In this document: positions 8,723 to 18,720 of the stretch, in pieces
Layout: each line of letters opens with the position of its first letter
How positions within the stretch are numbered: position 1 is the first letter of the stretch
DNA from: Cognatazoarcus sp050305135
GTDB lineage: Bacteria > Pseudomonadota > Gammaproteobacteria > Burkholderiales > Rhodocyclaceae
NCBI GenBank assembly: GCA_050305135.1
Contig: JBNLET010000002.1
Coordinates: 32,320-96,319 of the forward strand
DNA length: 64,000 bases
Reading direction: 5' to 3'
Made by a program: the position numbers and the translations under genes
The notes under the pieces: model-generated
What the model saw: the letters and a program-made list of their open reading frames with translations, nothing else
Database searches by the model: none
Told to the model about the DNA's origin: nothing

Positions 8723-10351
8723 ATGCCCACCAGCCCCGACCAGATCTCGACACTGATCGTCGAATCCCAACCCAGCATGCGATCGCAACTGCGCAACATG
8801 CTGGCGCTGTCGGGCATGAGCAAGGTGCAGTTCGCAGTCACCGCCGGTGCCGCAGTGCGCAAGCTGAAGGAGGCGCGCTTCGACCTGATCCTGTGCGAAT
8901 ACCACCTGGGCGACGGCCAGGACGGGCAGCATCTGCTCGAGGACCTGCGCCACCACGCGATCATTCCGCTGTCCACGCTGTTCATCATGGTCACCGGCGA
9001 GCGCCAGTACGAGCGCGTCGTCGGCGCCGCGGAACTCGCGCCGAACGACTACATCCTCAAGCCCTTCGCCGCCGACACGCTGTACGAGCGCATCGAACGT
9101 GCGCTCGCCAAGCGCGACGCCTTCCTGCCGGCCTACCGGCTGATGGAGATGGGCGACGTGCCGGCCGCGATCGTCCAGTGCCGCGAAGGCGCCCGCCACC
9201 ACGCCCAGTGGCGCATCGACTTCCTGCGGCTGCAGGCCGAACTGCACGTAGCGGTCGGCCAGGCCGAAGAGGCGCAGCACATCTACGAGCAGGTATTGTC
9301 GATGCGGGCGGTGCCATGGGCCCGCCTCGGGCTGGCCAAGACCCTGTTCATGATGAAGAAATTCGACCAGGCGGAAGACCAGCTCGAATCGCTGGTGGCC
9401 GAGAGCGAGATGTTCATCGACGCCTACGACTGGCTGGCCAGGACGCGCGAGGCGTCCGGCAAGCTGGAGCAGGCGCGGGCCATCCTGGCGTCCGCCTCCT
9501 CGGTGTCGCCGAACCGGTTGAGTCGCACGCGCCGGCTCGGCCAGCTGGCGATGGAGCTCGGCGACGTGGAAGCCGCCGAGGCGCATTTCGCGGAGGTGGT
9601 ACGCAAGGGCAAGTACTCCGACTTTCGCGATCCGGAAGACCACGTCCAGCTGATCTCGGCCCAGCTTGGCCGAGGCGCGGCCGGCGAGGCCGAAGCCAGC
9701 CTGAGGGACCTGGAACGGACCATGGCGGGACTGCCCAAGACCCGGTTGTGCACGGCCCTTTCCAGCGCCATGATGCATACCCACAGCGGCGACTCCGCGA
9801 AGGCGCGGGCGGCGCTCGACGGTCTGCTGGCCGAGCGGCCCGACCTCGGCGACTTCTCGCATAACATCAAGCGGCAACTGGCCGAGACCTGCTTCGCCCA
9901 CGACATGGAGGATGCCGCCTCCGAGGTCGTGCTCGACATCATGCGCACTACCGGCGACGATCGTTCGCTGCAGGCGACTCGCAAGATGCTCGAGCAAAGC
10001 GGCCGGGCCGAACTGGCCGAAAAGCTCGAAACGCGGGTCAGGGAGGAGGTGCGCGACCTGGTCAGTGTCGGCGCCGCCAAGGCCCAGGCCGGCGACTACG
10101 ACGGCGCCGTCAGCGAGATGATGATCGCCGTGCGCAAGATGCCCGGCAACCCGCACGTACTGTTCAACGCAGCGCTCGCGCTGCTCAAGCACATCGAGCA
10201 TTGCGGCTACAACGAGCGCTTTGCCGAACAGGCACGCCAGCTGATCGAGCGGGTGCGCGTACAGGATCCGTCCAATCCCAAGCTGCCGGCGCTGGCCGAG
10301 TTCATGCACGGGCTGTTCCGCAAGTACGGCGTGCGGCCCGGAGAGGGCTGA
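8723..10351 (+). CDS. TPR protein with N-terminal degenerate response-regulator receiver domain
   Basis: The product has 542 residues. Residues 8-130 match a CheY-like receiver: the conserved Thr (MVTGE) and Lys (YILKPF) are present. However, the acidic pocket reads VESQ instead of a double Asp/Glu pair, and the phospho-acceptor position is Glu59 (LILCEYHLG) instead of Asp, so it is probably a pseudo-receiver. The rest (about 140-542) is helical and repeat-like, consistent with TPR units, for example the blocks around VGQAEEAQHIYEQVL and GDVEAAEAHFAEVV. The frame is open far upstream inside aspS; the ATG at 8723 was chosen because the receiver begins directly after it. The function is unknown; a scaffold or protein-protein signalling role is inferred. 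Confidence 0.85.
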   Translation: MPTSPDQISTLIVESQPSMRSQLRNMLALSGMSKVQFAVTAGAAVRKLKEARFDLILCEYHLGDGQDGQHLLEDLRHHAIIPLSTLFIMVTGERQYERVVGAAELAPNDYILKPFAADTLYERIERALAKRDAFLPAYRLMEMGDVPAAIVQCREGARHHAQWRIDFLRLQAELHVAVGQAEEAQHIYEQVLSMRAVPWARLGLAKTLFMMKKFDQAEDQLESLVAESEMFIDAYDWLARTREASGKLEQARAILASASSVSPNRLSRTRRLGQLAMELGDVEAAEAHFAEVVRKGKYSDFRDPEDHVQLISAQLGRGAAGEAEASLRDLERTMAGLPKTRLCTALSSAMMHTHSGDSAKARAALDGLLAERPDLGDFSHNIKRQLAETCFAHDMEDAASEVVLDIMRTTGDDRSLQATRKMLEQSGRAELAEKLETRVREEVRDLVSVGAAKAQAGDYDGAVSEMMIAVRKMPGNPHVLFNAALALLKHIEHCGYNERFAEQARQLIERVRVQDPSNPKLPALAEFMHGLFRKYGVRPGEG

Positions 10352-10396
10352 TAAACTCCAGGCTTCCGGTTCCAGGCGGAGGCCCGCTCGACTCCG

Positions 10397-10780
10397 ATGC
10401 GACGCATCCTGATGCTGTGCTGGGCGCTGGCGCTCGCCGCCTGCGGCGCGGCCACCGAGGCGCCGCGTGCACCGATCGCCCGCGCCCCGGCCGAGGCAGC
10501 GCGCGGCCTGCCGGCGCTGCCGCCGGAGGCCCTCGACACGCTGGCCCTGATCCGGCGCGGCGGACCCTTCCCGTACCACAAGGACGGCAGCGTGTTCCAG
10601 AACCGGGAGCGCCTGCTGCCGCAGCGTCCGCGCGGATACTACCGGGAATACACGGTCCCGACCCCCGCCGCGAGAGACCGCGGCGCGCGCCGTATCATCG
10701 CCGGCGGCCAGCCGCCGCAAGTGTTCTACTACACGGCGGATCACTACCGCAGCTTCCAGCGCATCGACGCGGCACCATGA
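10397..10780 (+). CDS. Guanyl-specific ribonuclease (RNase Sa/T1-like), predicted lipoprotein
   Basis: The 127-residue product carries a microbial ribonuclease domain (about residues 45-123) of the barnase/RNase Sa superfamily. The likely catalytic set is visible: Glu84 in YYREYTV, Arg in RGARRII (95-99) and His116 in YYTADHYRSF. The N-terminus MRRILMLCWALALAAC has a lipobox LAAC with Cys16, and Gly follows the cysteine, so the enzyme is predicted to be exported and lipid-anchored, possibly at the outer membrane. Its stop overlaps the start of the barstar-like gene by 4 nt (ATGA). This coupling with an inhibitor supports a genuine active RNase. Confidence 0.9.
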   Translation: MRRILMLCWALALAACGAATEAPRAPIARAPAEAARGLPALPPEALDTLALIRRGGPFPYHKDGSVFQNRERLLPQRPRGYYREYTVPTPAARDRGARRIIAGGQPPQVFYYTADHYRSFQRIDAAP

Positions 10781-11178
10781 ACGAGGAGCAGGCATTGCAC
10801 GGCACAGCCCCCGAATCGATGAGTCGCAACGCCTTGGCCGAGCTCGAGCACGGCGCCCGGCAAGCGGGGCACGCGATCGTCAGGCTCGACCTGGGCGACT
10901 GCCGCGACAAGGCCGCCCTGCTGACGTGCGCCGCCGAGGCCTTCCGCTTCCCGGCCTGGTTCGGCCACAACTGGGACGCGCTGGCCGACGCACTCGGCGA
11001 CCTGTCCTGGCTGCCGGCGCCCGGTTACCTGGTGGAACTCCTGTCCACTGAAGCGCTGCGCAGCTCGGATCCGGCCGCTTGGCGGATGCTGTGCGAGATC
11101 CTGCAGGAGGTGGCCGAGTCGCGCGCTGCCGAAGGCACACCGTGGCGCGCCGTGACGATCCGTTCGATCCGGCTATGA
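10777..11178 (+). CDS. Barstar-family ribonuclease inhibitor
   Basis: The 133-residue cytoplasmic protein has the barstar hallmark FPAWFGHNWDALADALGDL (about residues 61-79). Barstar-family proteins bind barnase-like ribonucleases and block the active site; the upstream gene encodes such an enzyme. The start ATG overlaps the RNase stop (ATGA), and its own stop overlaps the next start in the same way, so translation of the three genes is likely coupled. The start was chosen from the overlap; the frame stays open far upstream without homology. It probably protects the cytoplasm from RNase before export. Confidence 0.92.
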   Translation: MNEEQALHGTAPESMSRNALAELEHGARQAGHAIVRLDLGDCRDKAALLTCAAEAFRFPAWFGHNWDALADALGDLSWLPAPGYLVELLSTEALRSSDPAAWRMLCEILQEVAESRAAEGTPWRAVTIRSIRL

Positions 11179-11618
11179 GCAAGCGGCCGGAGTCGGTGCT
11201 GATCGTGCTGCACGTCGCCGGCGGCGACTTCCTGCTGCTGCGCCGGGCCGGTGCCGACGGCTTCTGGCAGTCGGTGACCGGCAGCCTCGAACGGGACGAA
11301 ACGCCGCTCGCAGCAGCGCTCCGCGAAGTGCGCGAAGAAACCGGGATCGAACTCGATCCGGCCGCCGTCATCGACCACCGGCTCAGCAACCGCTTCGTCA
11401 TCCCGCCGCGCTGGCGAGCGCGCTACGCGGCCGGCGTCACTCACAATGTCGAGCACCTGTTCAGCGCCGCGCTGAGCGAGCCGACTCCGGCCCGTTGCGC
11501 GCCGGGCGAGCACGACGAAGCGTGCTGGGTCGAGCGCGAGCAGGCACTGCGTCTAGCCTGGTCGTGGACCAACCGCGACGCCATCCGGCTGATCGCGGCC
11601 GGCGCCCAGTCCCGCTAA
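11175..11618 (+). CDS. nudB: Nudix hydrolase, NudB-like dihydroneopterin triphosphate pyrophosphatase
   Basis: The 147-residue product contains a perfect Nudix box (GX5EX7REUXEEXGU) at residues 36-58, starting GSLERDE and ending REVREETGI. The opening MSKRPESVLIVLHVAGGDFLLLRR resembles NudB, which removes pyrophosphate from dihydroneopterin triphosphate in folate synthesis. nudB downstream of aspS is common in betaproteobacteria, which supports the name. The substrate is not proven by sequence alone. The start ATG overlaps the barstar stop by 4 nt. It converges on rlmD, 26 nt away, with no clear terminator between them. Confidence 0.85.
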   Translation: MSKRPESVLIVLHVAGGDFLLLRRAGADGFWQSVTGSLERDETPLAAALREVREETGIELDPAAVIDHRLSNRFVIPPRWRARYAAGVTHNVEHLFSAALSEPTPARCAPGEHDEACWVEREQALRLAWSWTNRDAIRLIAAGAQSR

Positions 11619-11644
11619 CTCCGCCGGCCAGCGCTTCGAATGTC

Positions 11645-12943
11645 TCAGGCGCGCTCGAACAGTGCCAACGATTCGACGTGCGACGTCTGCGGGAACATGT
11701 TGGCGATACCCGCCCCGAGCAGGCGGTAGCCCTTCTCGTGCACCAGCACTGCCGCGTCGCGCGCCAGCGTGGCCGGATTGCACGAGACGTAGACGATGCG
11801 CCGCGGCGCGCAGCGGCCGATCGCCTTGACCACCGCGATCGCGCCCTCGCGCGGCGGATCGATCAGCAGCTTGTCGAGCGGACCAAGCGCCGCCAGGCTG
11901 TCCGCGGTGCTCTCGAACAGATCGGCCAGATGGAACTCGGCCAGCGCCGAGAGGCCGTTGGCAGCCGCATTGGCACGCGCCCGCTCGACCAGCGAGGCAC
12001 TGCCTTCAACGCCGACCACATGGGCGCCGTGACGGGCAATCGGCAGGCTGAAGTTGCCCAGCCCGCAGAACAGGTCGGCGATGCGTTCGCCCTTCGCGGG
12101 CGCCAGCAACTGCATCGCGCGGCGGATCAGCAGCCGGTTCATGGCGGCATTGACCTGGGTGAAATCGGTCGGCCGGTAGGCCATGCGCAGCTCGAACTCG
12201 GGCAGCGCGAAACTCGGCTCCGGCGCCTGCTCGGGATGTAGCCGGTGGGCCGATTCCGGCCGCTGCGGCTGCAGCCAGATCTCGACCCCGCTGGCCGCGG
12301 CAAAGCGCTTCAGCGAAGCGGTGTCCTGCTCCGGCAGCGGCAGCAGATGGCGCAGCACCAGCACGGTCTGCCCTTCCGCCACCGCGATCTCGATCTGCGG
12401 CAGACGATCCGCGATCGACAGCGAGGCGAGCAGTTCGTGCAGTTCGGGCAGCAGCTCCGATACCCGTGCCGGCAGGACCTGGCAGCTGCGGATGTCGGCA
12501 ATGTAGCTGCTGCGGCGCTCGTGGAATCCGAGCAGGATGCCGCCCCTGCTCGGCACCAGCCGTACGCCGACGCGCGCACGCTCGCGGTAGTGCCAGGGCA
12601 CCCCGTGGATCGGTGGATAGACGATGCCCGGGCGCAGGCCGGCGAGGTGTGCCAGCGCGTCCTCCAGCACTCTCTGCTTGGCGGCCACCTGGGCCGCCGG
12701 GTCCAGATGCTGCATCGAGCAGCCGCCGCAGCTGCCGAAATAAGCGCAGCGCGGCTCGACGCGCTGCGCGCTGGCTTGCAGGATGCGGCTGGCCTGGCCC
12801 CGCTCGTAGCGGGGCTTGCTGCGATAGACCTGGTATTCGACCCGCTCGCCCGGCAGGGCGCCGTCGATGAAGACCGCCTTGCCGTCCACGTGGCAGACGC
12901 CCCGGCCTTCGTGGTCGAGGGATTCGATCAGCGCTTCGGGCAT
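11645..12943 (-). CDS. rlmD: 23S rRNA (uracil-1939-C5)-methyltransferase RlmD
   Basis: The 432-residue product has a TRAM-like N-terminal domain, an iron-sulphur cluster site (C66, C72 and C75 in RCAYFGSCGGC, with a fourth cysteine in DIRSC near 153) and a SAM-dependent methyltransferase domain with DLFCGLGNFSLP. The catalytic cysteine lies in YVSCNPATLARD. The motifs match RlmD/RumA, which methylates U1939 of 23S rRNA. The ATG at 12943 starts MPEALIESLDHEGRG; a longer upstream frame to 13042 lacks homology and was rejected. It is divergent from the hypothetical gene at 13035. Confidence 0.93.
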   Translation of the reverse strand: MPEALIESLDHEGRGVCHVDGKAVFIDGALPGERVEYQVYRSKPRYERGQASRILQASAQRVEPRCAYFGSCGGCSMQHLDPAAQVAAKQRVLEDALAHLAGLRPGIVYPPIHGVPWHYRERARVGVRLVPSRGGILLGFHERRSSYIADIRSCQVLPARVSELLPELHELLASLSIADRLPQIEIAVAEGQTVLVLRHLLPLPEQDTASLKRFAAASGVEIWLQPQRPESAHRLHPEQAPEPSFALPEFELRMAYRPTDFTQVNAAMNRLLIRRAMQLLAPAKGERIADLFCGLGNFSLPIARHGAHVVGVEGSASLVERARANAAANGLSALAEFHLADLFESTADSLAALGPLDKLLIDPPREGAIAVVKAIGRCAPRRIVYVSCNPATLARDAAVLVHEKGYRLLGAGIANMFPQTSHVESLALFERA

Positions 12944-13034
12944 GGCCTCAGGCTCGCTCGCGAAAAGGCGGCATTTTACCGAAGGCGCTCGCGCGCGTAG
13001 GCTCGAAGTCGCCGCCACTGCCAGGAGACCGCCG

Positions 13035-13511
13035 ATGAGCACCGAGCCGTTCGACCGCTACTCGGACTACGATCGCGCCATGTTGACGCTGCTCGGCCGC
13101 GCAGCGAAGCGCCTCGGCATCTTCGATCCGGACCTGAAGACCGGGCCGATCGCCAGTCTGCAGGGCGTCAGCCGGCTGGAAGCCATGCTGCACGCCGACC
13201 CGAAGGCCGAAGTGGTGGTGCTGCTGCACGACACCGCGCATCTTGCCGCCCGCTGCGCGCGGCTGCTGAACCTGTTTCGGCAGCGCGGCCACCAGTTCCG
13301 CATTCTCGTCACCGCCGAGGAACACCGCGGCCAGACACAGCCGTTTGCGATCGCCGACGGCAGGCACCTGATCACGCGCTTCCACGCCGACCAGCCGCGC
13401 GGCAAGCTGTGCCTGCACGAGGCTGCGGAAAGCGCGGCGTTCGAACAGCGCTTCGAAGCGCTGCTCGACGGCGCCGTGCCGGCCAGCGGCCTGGCGGCAC
13501 TCGACATCTGA
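13035..13511 (+). CDS. Conserved hypothetical protein of unknown function
   Basis: A soluble protein of 158 residues with no signal peptide or membrane span. It starts MSTEPFDRYSDYDRAMLTLLGRAAKRLGIFDPDL and includes alternating hydrophobic stretches such as AEVVVLLHDTAHLAARC and FRILVTAEEH, suggesting an alpha/beta fold. Similar small proteins appear to be widespread in betaproteobacteria, but I cannot name a function. The start ATG follows a GGAGAC ribosome site. It stands alone: divergent from rlmD and convergent with bamC, with a strong hairpin at 13542-13564 after it. Confidence 0.75.
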   Translation: MSTEPFDRYSDYDRAMLTLLGRAAKRLGIFDPDLKTGPIASLQGVSRLEAMLHADPKAEVVVLLHDTAHLAARCARLLNLFRQRGHQFRILVTAEEHRGQTQPFAIADGRHLITRFHADQPRGKLCLHEAAESAAFEQRFEALLDGAVPASGLAALDI

Positions 13512-13541
13512 TCGGCCCGGCCCGGTCGCTGCCGAAACGAC

Positions 13542-13564
13542 GAAGCCGGCCAGCGGCCGGCTTC
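13542..13564. terminator. Hairpin between convergent genes (probable bidirectional terminator)
   Basis: GAAGCCGGCC (13542-13551) and GGCCGGCTTC (13555-13564) form a perfect 10-bp stem with a 3-nt loop, between the ends of the gene at 13035 and bamC. On the minus strand it is followed by GTCGTTTC; there is no long T run on either side, so termination efficiency is uncertain. Confidence 0.6.
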
Positions 13565-13588
13565 TCGACAACCCGCGCCCGAGACGTC

Positions 13589-14731
13589 TCAGCGCAATTG
13601 CTCGTGCAGCACCGTCAGGATCCGCTTGCCGGTCTCGCCCGAGCTCTCGGCACCGTCCTTCGACAGCACCGTGACGGCGCTCTTGTCGCCCTCGGCCGCA
13701 ATCCGGATGCGGAAGCGGTCGCCGGCGGCAGGCTTGTCCTCGTCGGAGCGCCAGAACAGGAGTTTCGACAGGAAGCTCTTCTCCTTGGCGACCTCGGCTT
13801 CCGGATCGACGTACTTGACGAAATAGACCCCCTGCGAGCGATCCCGGTCCTCCACCGTGAAGCCGCTGCGGTCGAGCGCCAGTCCGACCCGGCGCCAGGC
13901 CCGGTCGAAGGCCTCGTCGACGATCAGCCGGCCGCCGCCGTCCGAGCTCTCGATGCGCGCCCGTTCCGGCGCCTGCGGCACGGCCATGGCGACCTCGGCC
14001 CGCTCCTGGCTGGCCCCCAGCTTGACCATCAGGCGCCGCAGCATCTCGGCCTCGAGTTCGGGATCGGGCTTCCTCGGCTGCCAGATGGTCCGGTCCTTGG
14101 CTTCGTCGGGATAGATCTCGATCATGCCGCGGTGACTGACGTAGATCTCGGTCACGCCGGCGCGCGGTCCCGCTTCCAGACGGGTGCGGAACTTGTCCCG
14201 CTCCGGCGTCGAATAGATGTTGTCGATGACGCGGCCCAGGGTACGGCGCAGGAAATCCTGCGGGATCCTGGCGCGGTCCTCGGCCCAGTCGGTCTCCATG
14301 ATGCCGATACCCGGCTCGTCCCGATCCAGCACGAAGCCCAGTTCTATCCAGAATTCGCGCAACTTCGGCCACAGGGCTTCGGGCGACTGGTCCACCACCA
14401 GCCAACGCTGGCTGCCGGCCCGCTCGACGTGCATCTCAGCGTCTGCCGCCGCACCGAGTACCGAGCTGCCGGCCTCGGGCGCCGCCGCACGCTGTGGCTG
14501 CTCGCTGCGCTCCGAACTGTAGGCCGAATAGGTCGCCACACCGCGGGGATCCACGTCCGGCACCGCATACCGGTCGCCTTTTTGCGGCGCCGTCAGATCG
14601 GGCGGCAGTTCCAGCGTCGGCGCCTCGCGCGCGCTGCGGTAGTCGATCGAATCGCTGGAGGAACCGGTAATCGTGCAGCCGCTCAGACCCAGAGCGGCCA
14701 GCAGTACGCAGGACGACAGCCTCACATTCAT
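13589..14731 (-). CDS. bamC: Outer-membrane protein assembly factor BamC (lipoprotein)
   Basis: The product has 380 residues, with a lipoprotein signal ending in LSGC (cysteine near residue 19) and two helix-grip (NlpB/DapX) domains. It is a lipoprotein subunit of the BAM complex that inserts beta-barrel proteins in the outer membrane. The gene directly follows dapA, the same order as in E. coli, with a 14-nt gap, so the two are co-transcribed. The ATG at 14731 was chosen because it opens the signal peptide; a GTG 18 nt upstream has a less typical context. Confidence 0.9.
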   Translation of the reverse strand: MNVRLSSCVLLAALGLSGCTITGSSSDSIDYRSAREAPTLELPPDLTAPQKGDRYAVPDVDPRGVATYSAYSSERSEQPQRAAAPEAGSSVLGAAADAEMHVERAGSQRWLVVDQSPEALWPKLREFWIELGFVLDRDEPGIGIMETDWAEDRARIPQDFLRRTLGRVIDNIYSTPERDKFRTRLEAGPRAGVTEIYVSHRGMIEIYPDEAKDRTIWQPRKPDPELEAEMLRRLMVKLGASQERAEVAMAVPQAPERARIESSDGGGRLIVDEAFDRAWRRVGLALDRSGFTVEDRDRSQGVYFVKYVDPEAEVAKEKSFLSKLLFWRSDEDKPAAGDRFRIRIAAEGDKSAVTVLSKDGAESSGETGKRILTVLHEQLR

Positions 14732-14745
14732 CCGCAACAGTCCTT

Positions 14746-15624
14746 TCACAGTGCGATACCCGCTTGTTTCATCGCGTCCTCGACGCGTTCGTGCATGGCC
14801 GCCGACAACTCCGTCAGCGGCAACCGGATGCCGGCCCCGATCAGCCCCATGCGCGCCACCGCCCATTTGACCGGGATCGGGTTCGCTTCACAGAACAGAT
14901 CCTTGTGCAGGCCGAGCAGCCTGGCGTTGAGTGCGCGCGCCTCGATCGCGTCGCCTGCCAACGCGGCGACGCACATCTCGTGCATCAGCCTCGGAGCCAC
15001 GTTGGCGGTCACCGAGATGGTGCCGTGGCCGCCGAGCAGGATGAACATCATTGCCGTCATGTCGTCGCCGCTGTACAGCGCGAATCCCTCGGGCGCCCGC
15101 GCGACGAGCTCGCAGGCACGCTCGAGGTCGCCGGTCGCGTCCTTGATGCCGACGATGTTCGGGATCTCGGCCAGGCGCAGCGCCGTATCGTTGGCCAGGT
15201 CCGCCACCGTGCGGCCCGGCACGTTGTACAGATACATCGGCAGTTCGACCGCCTCGGCGACGGCCCGGAAATGGCGGTACAAGCCCTCCTGGGTCGGCTT
15301 GTTGGAGTAGGGCACCACCGACAGGCCGGCATCGGCGCCGGCTTCGGCCGCGAAGCGCGTCAATTCGATCGCCTCGGCGGTCGAATTGGCGCCGGTACCG
15401 GCGATGACCGGAACGCGGCCGGCGGCGTGGTCCACGGTGGCGCGGATCAGTTCGCAATGCTCGTCCACGTTGACGGTCGGCGACTCGCCGGTGGTCCCGA
15501 CGATGACGATGCCGTCGGTGCCTTCCGCAACGTGAAAGTCGATCAGCGCCTTCAGGCGCTCGAAATCGAGGCTGCCGTCGGCGTTCATCGGTGTCACGAT
15601 TGCGACTATCGAACCGGTAATCAT
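14746..15624 (-). CDS. dapA: 4-hydroxy-tetrahydrodipicolinate synthase
   Basis: DapA condenses pyruvate with aspartate semialdehyde, the first committed step of lysine and diaminopimelate synthesis. The 292-residue TIM-barrel protein has the same length as the E. coli enzyme and shows the GTTGES loop, the YNVPGRT segment with the active-site Tyr, and the Schiff-base lysine in GIKDATGD. The start ATG at 15624 opens MITGSIVAIVTPM. It is the first gene of the dapA-bamC pair. Aspartokinase, the step before in the pathway, exists in this window only as a pseudogene (29766-30270). Confidence 0.97.
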   Translation of the reverse strand: MITGSIVAIVTPMNADGSLDFERLKALIDFHVAEGTDGIVIVGTTGESPTVNVDEHCELIRATVDHAAGRVPVIAGTGANSTAEAIELTRFAAEAGADAGLSVVPYSNKPTQEGLYRHFRAVAEAVELPMYLYNVPGRTVADLANDTALRLAEIPNIVGIKDATGDLERACELVARAPEGFALYSGDDMTAMMFILLGGHGTISVTANVAPRLMHEMCVAALAGDAIEARALNARLLGLHKDLFCEANPIPVKWAVARMGLIGAGIRLPLTELSAAMHERVEDAMKQAGIAL

Positions 15625-15755
15625 GGGAATTCCACAACGGGGAGGGAAAGACGGCGATTGTACCCGATGCAATCCCCGCTTTCAGGCGAGTGCGCGCACT
15701 GCTGCGAGCGCTCGCGGAGCGGCGGCTCGCACCGGAGGGCGGCGCGAGACGCCGG

Positions 15756-16682
15756 CTACAGGTCAGCCAGGCACTTGACGTGCGCGACCGCGCTACGGCC
15801 TAGGGCGGACAAGGCGTAGCCGCCCTCCAGCATCGACACGATGCGCTTGCCGCAGCATTCGTCGGCCACCGCCTTGAGCTGTTCCGTGGCCCACACGTAG
15901 TCGGCCTCGACCAGCCCCAGCGAGCCCATGTCGTCCTCGTAGTGGGCGTCGAAGCCCGCCGACACGAACAGCATCTGCGGGTAGTGGTTCCTGAGTGCCG
16001 GCAGCCACACCTCCGACACCACCTGGCGGAACGCATCGCCGCGGCTACCGGCCGACATCGGCACGTTGACCATGTTCGGCGCCGGATTGTCGGTGCCGCT
16101 GTACGGGTAGAACGGGTGCTGGAAGATGCTCGCCATCAGCACGCGCGGATCATCGCGGAAGATGTCCTCGGTGCCGTTGCCGTGATGGACGTCGAAGTCG
16201 ACGATCGCAACCCGTTCCAGGCCGTGCGCCTCCAGCGCATGGCGCGCCGCGATCGCCACGTTGTTGAAGAAGCAGAATCCCATCGCCTTGGTCCGCTCGG
16301 CGTGGTGTCCCGGCGGCCGCACCGCGCAGAAAGCGTTCTCGGCCTCGCCGCGGACGACCAGATCGGTGGCCAGAATGCCGGCACCGGCCGCCCGCAGCGC
16401 GGCCTTCATCGTATGCGGACACATGGCCGTATCGGGATCGAGGTGGCGGATGCCGTGTTCCGGCACGCTTGCCACCACTTCCTCGACGTAGTCTCGCGGA
16501 TGGGCTCGAGCGATCTGCTCGATCTCGGCAAGCGGCGCATCGTGAAAACCGAGGTACAGATCAAGTCCGGCCGCAATCAGCCGATCATTGATGGCGGACA
16601 GCCGGTCGGGGCACTCGGGGTGATACTCACCCATGTTGTGCAGCCAGCAGTCCCGGTGCGTAATGAACGCGGTGGACGTCAT
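15756..16682 (-). CDS. Histone deacetylase family protein (class II-like deacetylase)
   Basis: The 308-residue product covers the whole arginase/deacetylase fold. Zinc ligands are visible in VDFDVHHGNGTEDIF and in the C-terminal SAGFDAH, and the HHAERTKAMGFCFFNN segment carries the catalytic His pair. Bacterial relatives act on acetylpolyamines or other acetylamides, or on acetylated proteins such as acetyl-CoA synthetase (AcuC). The sequence does not decide which substrate is used here. It stands as a single transcription unit, facing the MoxR operon. Confidence 0.88.
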   Translation of the reverse strand: MTSTAFITHRDCWLHNMGEYHPECPDRLSAINDRLIAAGLDLYLGFHDAPLAEIEQIARAHPRDYVEEVVASVPEHGIRHLDPDTAMCPHTMKAALRAAGAGILATDLVVRGEAENAFCAVRPPGHHAERTKAMGFCFFNNVAIAARHALEAHGLERVAIVDFDVHHGNGTEDIFRDDPRVLMASIFQHPFYPYSGTDNPAPNMVNVPMSAGSRGDAFRQVVSEVWLPALRNHYPQMLFVSAGFDAHYEDDMGSLGLVEADYVWATEQLKAVADECCGKRIVSMLEGGYALSALGRSAVAHVKCLADL

Positions 16683-16813
16683 ATCCCCCCTTCCCTTCGG
16701 AAGCGAAACCTCTTGCTCGGATCGTACTCACACCGACGACGCGGCGTTGAAACGAACGGCCGTTTGTTGTCGTCTCATTATCCACTCAACACCAGCCAAC
16801 AACAAACAGAGCC

Positions 16814-17727
<914 letters not shown>

Positions 17728-17731
<4 letters not shown>

Positions 17732-18720
17732 TGGCGTGGCCGAATCCGCTGCGCGCGCGCCTGAGCGGCTTCCTCGACCGGCGACTGTTCCTGGTCCGGC
17801 GGCACGAGGCCCTGCCGCTGCGCCTGCACCACCGACGCATCTTCGTGCTGCCGACGGCCTTCGGCCTGGCTTTCGGCGTGACGCTGCTGACCATGCTGCT
17901 GGCCTCGATGAACTATGCCCTCAGCCTGGGCTACGGGCTCACCTTCCTGCTTGCTGCGACCGGCCTGGTCAGCCTGCATCAGACCTTCCGCAACCTGGTC
18001 CACCTGGAACTGCTGGGCGCCACCTTCAGCCCCACCCACTGCGGCCAGGCGGCACCGCTGCGGCTGCGCTTCCGCAACCCGTCGGCGAGGCCGCGGATGG
18101 CCCTGGAACTGGACGCAGCCGGCGTCGCGCCGGTGCGCTTCGATCTCGATGGCGGCACTGAACAGTCCGTCGTGTTGGCGTTTCCGACCAGCCGCCGCGG
18201 CTGGCTGGAATGCGAACGCCTGCGACTCGAGACGCGCTTCCCGCTCGGCCTGATCCGCGGCTGGGCCATTCTGACGCCGGCCGCGCGCGGCCTGGTGTAC
18301 CCGCGCGCCGAGACCCCGGCCACGGCCTTTCCGGCGAACGGCTGCCTGATCGGCAGCGGCCAGGCGGGCGGCAAGGGGCAGGACGACTTCGCAGGCCTGC
18401 GCGAATACCGCGGCGGCGACGCGCCGCGACACGTGGCCTGGAAGCTCGCCGCGCGCAATCCCGACCAACTCCATACCAAGCTCTTCGATGGCGGCGGCGA
18501 CGTCGAGCTGGTCTTCGACTGGGCGCACCTGCCGCCGGAACTCGACGAGGAAGCGCGCCTCTCCAGGCTGACGCGCTGGGTCATCCAGGCCGCCGAGGAA
18601 GGCCTGCCGTTTGCGCTCAAGCTGCCCGACGGGGAATTCCCGCGCGGCAGCGGACAAGATCATATCGACCGCTGCCTGCGGGCGCTTGCACTGCATGGAA
18701 TCGGCGATGGGCAGCGCTAG
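17728..18720 (+). CDS. DUF58 domain-containing membrane protein
   Basis: The 330-residue product has two membrane spans near residues 38-82 and then a soluble region with the DUF58 signature FAGLREYRGGDAPRHVAWKLAAR (about 220-242). DUF58 proteins occur beside MoxR ATPases and are thought to be their clients or partners; their exact role is unknown. The start ATG overlaps the MoxR stop by 4 nt, and its end overlaps the transglutaminase gene, showing tight coupling. Confidence 0.92.
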
